From NCBI GenBank assembly GCA_012837965.1, contig DUQF01000006.1:1-64000 (forward strand): a DNA stretch of 64,000 nt. Direction: 5' to 3'. The notes under the pieces were generated by a model. The model saw nothing but the letters and a program-made list of their open reading frames with translations, searched no databases and was not told the DNA's origin. Below are positions 58,747 to 64,000 of this stretch, in pieces; position 1 is the first letter of the stretch, and each line of letters starts with the position of its first letter. The position numbers and the translations under genes were made by a program. Source of the stretch: Clostridiales bacterium. GTDB lineage: Bacteria; Bacillota; Clostridia; Christensenellales; Aristaeellaceae.

Positions 58747-60021
58747 TTAGGCTTGAAGGCTGTTCTTCTTGCGGATTGCGTTGCTGCGCCAGGTATGCAT
58801 GACCAGGGCCACGGCAATAACGCCGTAGGCGATGAATACGCGGAAGAACTCCCCGATGTTGGCGTTTCCAAAGAGGTTTTTGCCGGCATCTTGGGACACG
58901 GTAAAGAGAATATGGAACAGCAGCGTACCCACAACGGCCTGTGTATTGGTTGCCCGGTTCAGGGACGCTCCGCCTACCAAAATGGCCGCGCCCGCGTAAA
59001 GGCCTACCATCTCATGGGCGGCGTAGGTTTGAAGGGTGCCCAGATTCTGGATGAAAATGATCTGTCCCCAGCCGGCCAGGACCGTGGAAATCATGATGGC
59101 AATCACACGGGTGCGGTTGACATTGATTCCCGCGGCGTTTGCCACGGTACGGCTTTGCCCCACCGCACGGAACTTTTGGCCCAGACGTGTGCGCATGATA
59201 ATGATATTAAACACGCATAAAACGCCCACCAATAAGAAGGTGACCATAGGCACGGTGGTTCCTTTCACGACCTGATGCACAGCCGGCACAAGCAGCACCA
59301 TTAGGGATAAAATGACACCCGGAAGAGCCAGCGTCAGCAGGCGCTTCAACGAGAGTTTTTTTAGAGCGAAAAGGACAAGCCCTACCAGCGCGATTAGCCC
59401 GCTGACGCCATAAAGCGCCGTGGTAAAAGGCAGCGACCAGATCTTATCAATCGCCATATATAGCCCGCCGCCCATCATGTTCAGAGTATTGGCGACGCCG
59501 CTGGCTCCAATGATGGTGACCTTGTCAGACAGCGGGATGATATTGCCAAAGATAAAAAGGAAAAGCAACTGGTAGGCTCCGTTGGCAAAATAGCCCAGGA
59601 TCAGGGAGCCGATGGTTTCCTGACCCTTCATTTTGTTGAGCAAGCTGCCGATAAGAAAACCGAAGAAGGCGCCCAGCGGCAGCGTGATGCCCGCTGCAAC
59701 CAAAAGGCCTACGATGCCTTCCAATTCCCAGTTGATTACCAGCATAAGGCCGACCTGGGCTGCCATCGCACCGATGGTGATGGCGAAGTTGATGCCCATG
59801 CCTGCGATGATTGGAATAATGAGCGCCAGAACGATAAAAAGGTTGCGCGAGAGACGGCCAATGATTTGGGAAAAGATATCGCTGAGCGGGCGTCCGGAAA
59901 CAACAACAAAAAGTACCGACAAAGCCAGAAAGACATAGGTAACGATGTATTCACGCAAATTTTCACGGGCAGCTTCGCGCAAATCCCTGCGCTTTATATT
60001 ACGCTCAGTCACGTCCTTCAC
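58747..60021 (-). CDS. ABC transporter permease 2 (BPD_transp_2)
   Basis: A 424-aa inner-membrane permease of the ribose/nucleoside type with about 9-10 transmembrane segments. It contains the conserved FNIIIMRTRLGQKFRAVGQSRTVANAAGINVNRTRVIAIMIS coupling region and AILVGGASLNRATNTQAVVG near the end. It overlaps the preceding permease gene by 17 nt. Last gene of the operon. Confidence 0.9.
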   Translation of the reverse strand: MKDVTERNIKRRDLREAARENLREYIVTYVFLALSVLFVVVSGRPLSDIFSQIIGRLSRNLFIVLALIIPIIAGMGINFAITIGAMAAQVGLMLVINWELEGIVGLLVAAGITLPLGAFFGFLIGSLLNKMKGQETIGSLILGYFANGAYQLLFLFIFGNIIPLSDKVTIIGASGVANTLNMMGGGLYMAIDKIWSLPFTTALYGVSGLIALVGLVLFALKKLSLKRLLTLALPGVILSLMVLLVPAVHQVVKGTTVPMVTFLLVGVLCVFNIIIMRTRLGQKFRAVGQSRTVANAAGINVNRTRVIAIMISTVLAGWGQIIFIQNLGTLQTYAAHEMVGLYAGAAILVGGASLNRATNTQAVVGTLLFHILFTVSQDAGKNLFGNANIGEFFRVFIAYGVIAVALVMHTWRSNAIRKKNSLQA

Positions 60022-61900
60022 CTCCTGACTGTGTTAAGGCATAGAGAATGATGCCATTTGATATGAGGATGCGCATAACTTCCGATAAGCCTCCTTCCGC
60101 GATGGCGGCGTTGGCCACCTGAATGCCAAGCGCCAGCACCCCCTGGAAGAGGAAGGTGCCGATGATGACATGGGAAACCTTTGCGCGTTTCACAGTAGCC
60201 CCGCCAATCAGGATGGCGCTGGCCGAAACAAAACCCATCTGCTTAGGCCCGTTGTACAACTGCATAAAGCCAAAGGACTGGGAGTAAACAATAATGCCGA
60301 CCGCGGCGATAACCGTGGAGATGGTCGTGCCGATAATGCGCATTTTGTTAACATTCACACCGGCAGCCTCCGCAAAGCGGGAATTGGCGCCGCCGGCTAT
60401 CATCGCGATACCGGTGCGGCTGCGGGAAAAGAGCCACATAATGAAACAGCACAGCAGGAAAAAGAGCAAAAGCCCTGTTGGAACACGCACGCCCAGCACC
60501 TCAAAAGACAGGAAGTCATCCAGCAATTGTCCAAAGGAATCGCCCATGTTATGCATGGAACGAAGCCCGCTGCCCAGCGCCCAGGTTAATTTGGGGTTTT
60601 TAAAGGGCAGCAACATCCAAGCAATGCAAAAAAGCGAAACTACGCTGAAGCCTACATAAGTGGAAACCGTCATCTCGCTGCCCTTGAGGTGGTTTAACAA
60701 TTTGCCATAGAGAAATCCGATTGGAAGCGCCAGAATGATGCCGCCAATCACCGAGAAGAAGAATGCGCCCCAGCCGGTCATGTTGTGTTCCAGAGCGACA
60801 AGGGTAGAGACAAGGCCCGCAATGATGCCGACGGTCATGCCCATGTTCAGGCTGATACCTGCCTGAATGCCCGGCAGCATGGCCAGAGCCAGCACACCGT
60901 ACATACCGGTACGCCACAGTACAGTTGAAAACATGCCCGCCACGTTGATGTTGTACAGCCCGGCCAGAATACAAAGCAAAATGAAAAAGGCCGAGATAAC
61001 AAGTCTGGGCATGCCAAGTGAACGTTGGAGCGGGCGGTAGTAAAGCACGCTCAGCGCGGCGGTCAGAGCGCCAAACGCGAGCATCAGGAGATTCGGGGCC
61101 TGACGGGCAACAAGCATGCGTGTTTTTTCACTGCTTTCAAAAGCGCCCTGCGCGCCTGTGGCGGCATAGCTGTCATATTCCGCGTTAAAGCCGCTCTCGC
61201 CGCCACGGACTACCATAATCAGCGGCTCGCGCAGCTTGTCCTTCATTTCAGGTTCCAGATCAGGCAGCGCGTTTTCAAGCGCTGTGTACATCGCGTCATA
61301 AGCCGGGGTTAGCGCTTCATACAGAGCGGCTAACTCCGCTGAGGGAACAAAGCCGGAATAGTCCACTTTTTGAATAGTGGAAGCCATCATGTCGTCCTCG
61401 CTGATGGTTTCGTCCTCAGTACCCACTGTTTCCTCGGAAGCTTTTTGGGCAGCCAGAGCGGCTTGCTGCTCACGCCAAACTTCAGCATAGGCTTCTTTTT
61501 CGGCTGCTTCCAAACGCGAGTATTCGCTCAGGGAATTTTCAAAGCTTTCCACCGCGAGGCTGAGTTCGGTTCGGTCAATTCCCAGGGTGTTGTAATACTT
61601 CTCCTCCGCGGCCTTACGGGCCAACTCGCCTTGCTCGTCCATATAAACGGTGATCTGATTGCGGGAGAATTTCTGCGCGCGGGCGTATGCGCGCGCGTCT
61701 AATTTAGCCTGCAGGTAAATGTTGTTGACGATGGCGCCTGCCGCGGTCCGTAAAACCGCGTAATTGCGCATACGCAGCATGGCGTCACTTGTCGCGGGCT
61801 GACCGCGAAGCACGAAGCCCCAAACGCCGGCTGTAAGCAGTCCCAGCGCCAGCACAAGAAGAAGGCCGGCTGCTATCCATTGGCTCTTTTTCGGTTTCAT
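60005..61900 (-). CDS. ABC transporter permease 1 with extracytoplasmic insert
   Basis: A 631-aa permease. The first membrane segment (about 10-31) is followed by an unusual extracytoplasmic region of about 220 residues, largely coiled coil and acidic. Then comes the standard BPD_transp_2 core (about 265-620) with SRTGIAMIAGGANSRFAEAAGVNVNKMRIIGTTIS and ILIGGATVKRAKVSHV. Partner of permease 2. It overlaps the ATPase stop by 4 nt. Confidence 0.88.
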   Translation of the reverse strand: MKPKKSQWIAAGLLLVLALGLLTAGVWGFVLRGQPATSDAMLRMRNYAVLRTAAGAIVNNIYLQAKLDARAYARAQKFSRNQITVYMDEQGELARKAAEEKYYNTLGIDRTELSLAVESFENSLSEYSRLEAAEKEAYAEVWREQQAALAAQKASEETVGTEDETISEDDMMASTIQKVDYSGFVPSAELAALYEALTPAYDAMYTALENALPDLEPEMKDKLREPLIMVVRGGESGFNAEYDSYAATGAQGAFESSEKTRMLVARQAPNLLMLAFGALTAALSVLYYRPLQRSLGMPRLVISAFFILLCILAGLYNINVAGMFSTVLWRTGMYGVLALAMLPGIQAGISLNMGMTVGIIAGLVSTLVALEHNMTGWGAFFFSVIGGIILALPIGFLYGKLLNHLKGSEMTVSTYVGFSVVSLFCIAWMLLPFKNPKLTWALGSGLRSMHNMGDSFGQLLDDFLSFEVLGVRVPTGLLLFFLLCCFIMWLFSRSRTGIAMIAGGANSRFAEAAGVNVNKMRIIGTTISTVIAAVGIIVYSQSFGFMQLYNGPKQMGFVSASAILIGGATVKRAKVSHVIIGTFLFQGVLALGIQVANAAIAEGGLSEVMRILISNGIILYALTQSGGEGRD

Positions 61901-63492
61901 ATTGCCTCCTCCTGCGTCTTAATACCGCTCATCGCAAGGCCAAAGTCCGCGTCCGGGCTGTCCGGTCGCAGGATACTGGCCACCTTTCCTTCCGCGACAA
62001 TCACGATACGATCACAGATGGAGCGCAGCTCCATCAATTCGCTGGACACCATCACAATGGTAAGTCCCTGTTCACGGTTAAGACGCACCAGGGTGTCCAG
62101 CACCAATGATTTGGCGCCGATATCAATGCCGCGTGTAGGCTCAGACACGAAGAGAAAACGGGGTTTCATAGTCAGGGCTCTTGCGATGCACACCTTTTGC
62201 TGGTTTCCGCCGGAAAGCGTTCCCGTTGACTGAGCGGGTGAAGTGCAGCGGATGTCCAGATTTTGAATCATCTCCTTGGCATGCTCGCGAACAGCGCGCC
62301 CCGAACGGAGTTTAAAAAAGCCTGCGCGGGTCAAAAACTCCCTCTTGACCTGAATGGCATTAAACGCGATGTTGTCTTCAATGGATTCCTCAAGCAGCAG
62401 TCCCACGCCGCGACGATCCTCTGACACCATGCTGAGGCCCTTGGCCAAGGCAGTCGTCGGGTCATTCAAGGGAAGCTCCTCTCCAAAAAGCTCTACCGTA
62501 CCCTTGGAAGGATAAAGCCCCATGACGCCATTGGGGAGCCCCACCTTGCCCTGGCCGGCCAAGCCGCCAATACCGATAATCTCTCCTTCCATGACATCCA
62601 GGTCCAGACCTTTCACAGCCTCACCCGGCATCTCAACGAAAAGGTCGCGCACCCTAAGCGCTACTTTGCCTGAAAGAGTGTGTTCCCGCGAGGGGGTGTC
62701 AATGATCCCCTCCTCGCCCCGGCCGATCATCATGCCGGCCATGTCCGTCAGGTTGGTCTGCGAAATGGGCTTGGTGCCCACCAGCTTGCCGTCGCGCAGC
62801 ACGGTTACCGTGTCCGCCGCTTTCATAACCTCATTGAGTCGATGCGTAATGAAAATAATGGCGATACCGCGCTCGGCGATGGACTTCATTACGGCGATGA
62901 GCTGATCGGCTTCCGATTCCGTTAAAACGGCGGTGGGCTCGTCAAATACCAGCAATTTTACGCCGGTCTTGTCAATTTCGCGGGCAATTTCCACAAACTG
63001 CATGTAACCTACCGGCAGCGTGCGCACCAAGGTATTTTCGGGGATATCCACCCCCACGCTGTCAAGCGCCGCGCGCGCGTCCCTTTTCATGGCGGCATGG
63101 TCAAGGCTCTCCAGTTCATGCCCCAAGATGCGGCTGATCAGGTTAGGCTTTGAAATCTCGCGGTTCAGCTTGATGTTTTCCGTAATGGTAAACCCGGGGA
63201 TAAGCATAAATTCCTGGTGAACCATGCCGATTCCAAGATTCATCGCTTCTTTAGGGGAATGGATGTTTACAGTATCCCCGCCAACCTTAATCTCTCCCTT
63301 GAAACCGCCGGTCGAATGAATCACAGGCATCCCAAAGAGGATATTCATCAGGGTGGACTTGCCCGCGCCGTTTTCTCCAAGCAGCGCGTGAATTTCCCCC
63401 GGGCGTACCTGGAGGGTCGCCTCACTGAGCACGGTGGATTCACCGTAGTGTTTGGTGATATGGTTCATTTCCAGAACATATTCAAAAGGCAA
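61897..63492 (-). CDS. ABC transporter ATPase, RbsA/YufO type
   Basis: A 531-aa protein with two ABC domains. The N-terminal half has a good Walker A (GENGAGKST) and motif LPVGYMQFVEIARE with LLVFDEPTAVL. The C-terminal half has a degenerate P-loop (GGLAGQGKVGL) but an intact signature LSGGNQQKVCIARAL. Powers uptake of a sugar, nucleoside or similar solute. TTG start after GGGAG. Confidence 0.92.
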   Translation of the reverse strand: MPFEYVLEMNHITKHYGESTVLSEATLQVRPGEIHALLGENGAGKSTLMNILFGMPVIHSTGGFKGEIKVGGDTVNIHSPKEAMNLGIGMVHQEFMLIPGFTITENIKLNREISKPNLISRILGHELESLDHAAMKRDARAALDSVGVDIPENTLVRTLPVGYMQFVEIAREIDKTGVKLLVFDEPTAVLTESEADQLIAVMKSIAERGIAIIFITHRLNEVMKAADTVTVLRDGKLVGTKPISQTNLTDMAGMMIGRGEEGIIDTPSREHTLSGKVALRVRDLFVEMPGEAVKGLDLDVMEGEIIGIGGLAGQGKVGLPNGVMGLYPSKGTVELFGEELPLNDPTTALAKGLSMVSEDRRGVGLLLEESIEDNIAFNAIQVKREFLTRAGFFKLRSGRAVREHAKEMIQNLDIRCTSPAQSTGTLSGGNQQKVCIARALTMKPRFLFVSEPTRGIDIGAKSLVLDTLVRLNREQGLTIVMVSSELMELRSICDRIVIVAEGKVASILRPDSPDADFGLAMSGIKTQEEAI

Positions 63493-63623
63493 ATAATCGC
63501 TCCCTTTCTATACGCCCGTGGCTCGGGATGGGCCACAGGCTTGATACGGAGCCGGGCTGACCGGCTTCCCAATATTATAGAAAACAAAATCAGGTTCTTC
63601 AACCTTTTATTTTCCTGTCCAAC

Positions 63624-63665
63624 GGAAAAAGGCCTGCCGGCCATACAGCGGGCAGGCCCTTTTTA
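63624..63665. terminator. Intra-operon terminator after binding-protein gene
   Basis: GGCCTGCC and GGCAGGCC form an 8-bp stem flanked by A and T runs. On the minus strand it lies after the binding-protein gene and before the ATPase, an attenuator that raises binding-protein level over membrane parts. Confidence 0.75.
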
Positions 63666-63679
63666 CATAGCCTTGCGAC

Positions 63680-64000
63680 TTATTTAAGATAATCGCGGAA
63701 GTTGACGTTATCAAACAGAATCATGAAGTAGTTGGGTACTTCGTTGCCGTCGGCGTCCACATAGGAGGACACAGCGGCTTCGAAACCGGCAGCGCTGGAC
63801 AAAGCCGCAAGCAGTTTATCCTTGTCGACCTTTTCGCCGCCGTTTTCGATATAGTCTTTGGCATACTCAACGCCGCCCATGATCATGGACATGTTCACAG
63901 GAACCGCCCAGGTAGACACACGGTCCACCGCGCCAAACTCGTCCAGTTTGGCAGCCATCTTTTCAAGGTAGCCGTCAATATTACCGTAGTCTTCAGCCGA
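63680..64000 (-). CDS. Solute-binding protein, DUF3798-like (partial)
   Basis: C-terminal part only; the frame stays open past the window edge. Visible sequence (YGNIDGYLEKMAAKLDEFGAVDRVSTWAVPVNMSMIMGGVEYAKDYIENG...NYFMILFDNVNFRDYLK) resembles DUF3798 lipoprotein-type binding proteins linked to RbsA-like ATPases and two permeases in clostridia. The ligand is unknown. Confidence 0.75.
   Translation of the reverse strand, partial: SAEDYGNIDGYLEKMAAKLDEFGAVDRVSTWAVPVNMSMIMGGVEYAKDYIENGGEKVDKDKLLAALSSAAGFEAAVSSYVDADGNEVPNYFMILFDNVNFRDYLK

Overview
The window is a chromosomal segment of a Gram-positive, probably clostridial, bacterium. Firmicute-type ribosome binding sites, a tRNA-Val with encoded CCA, a host-side RbsA/YufO-like ABC transporter and clostridial-type phage gene families all point that way; the species cannot be named from the sequence. 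Nearly all of it (about 446-58327) is one integrated siphophage genome. It is bounded by a perfect 56-bp direct repeat made of the 3' part of a tRNA-Val(CAC) gene: attL at 390-445, which restores an intact tRNA, and attR at 58272-58327. The integration gene present is a large serine recombinase, not a tyrosine integrase. Two further degenerate tRNA pieces (210-285 and 58625-58681) suggest older integrations at the same spot.

Layout. 446-3.6 kb: a SAM-I-clan riboswitch with terminator ahead of a MORN-like gene, then the recombinase and its HTH partner. 3.6-31.2 kb, minus strand: lysis (endolysin, holin), tail (fibre, Tal, Dit, tape measure, frameshifted chaperone, major tail protein), neck, capsid, ClpP-type protease, portal, HNH, terminases. 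The structural block is interrupted at gene boundaries by cargo: an XRE regulator and an AAA/DUF4143 ATPase between Tal and Dit, two toxin-antitoxin modules between tape measure and chaperone, and an Abi_2 gene between portal and HNH. 31.3-38.4 kb: a ParB-DNA methyltransferase, a GC-rich plus-strand amidoligase/gamma-glutamylcyclotransferase cassette, a compact S-adenosylmethionine synthetase-like gene and a DUF1492 regulator. 38.4-47.3 kb: divergent replication modules, with a broken SNF2 helicase, VRR-NUC and primase-helicase on the minus strand and DUF2800, DUF2815 and DNA polymerase A on the plus strand.

47.5-56.8 kb is a defence island. Two overlapping minus-strand PD-(D/E)XK-like genes, one carrying a two-cluster ferredoxin domain, diverge from a small Cro/C1 regulator, two different DNA methyltransferases and a Hachiman-type HamA/HamB pair. 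I read the first five genes as an unusual restriction-modification system with two endonuclease subunits, two methyltransferases and a controller whose likely operator is three tandem 10-bp repeats. The right end (57-58 kb) has a small conserved protein, a strongly structured non-coding stretch and a sigma-like HTH protein. Host DNA then resumes with a four-gene ABC transporter operon (DUF3798-type binding protein, ATPase, two permeases).

Themes that tie the element together: S-adenosylmethionine (riboswitch, phage SAM synthetase, three methyltransferases); stacked cargo and defence genes at structural-gene boundaries, with recombination scars that show how two toxin-antitoxin modules accumulated; and phage-specific DNA motifs, chiefly CCGGAAAA-N10-ACTGTCCG in front of three transcription units and CTTTCAAATC scattered over 34-38 kb.
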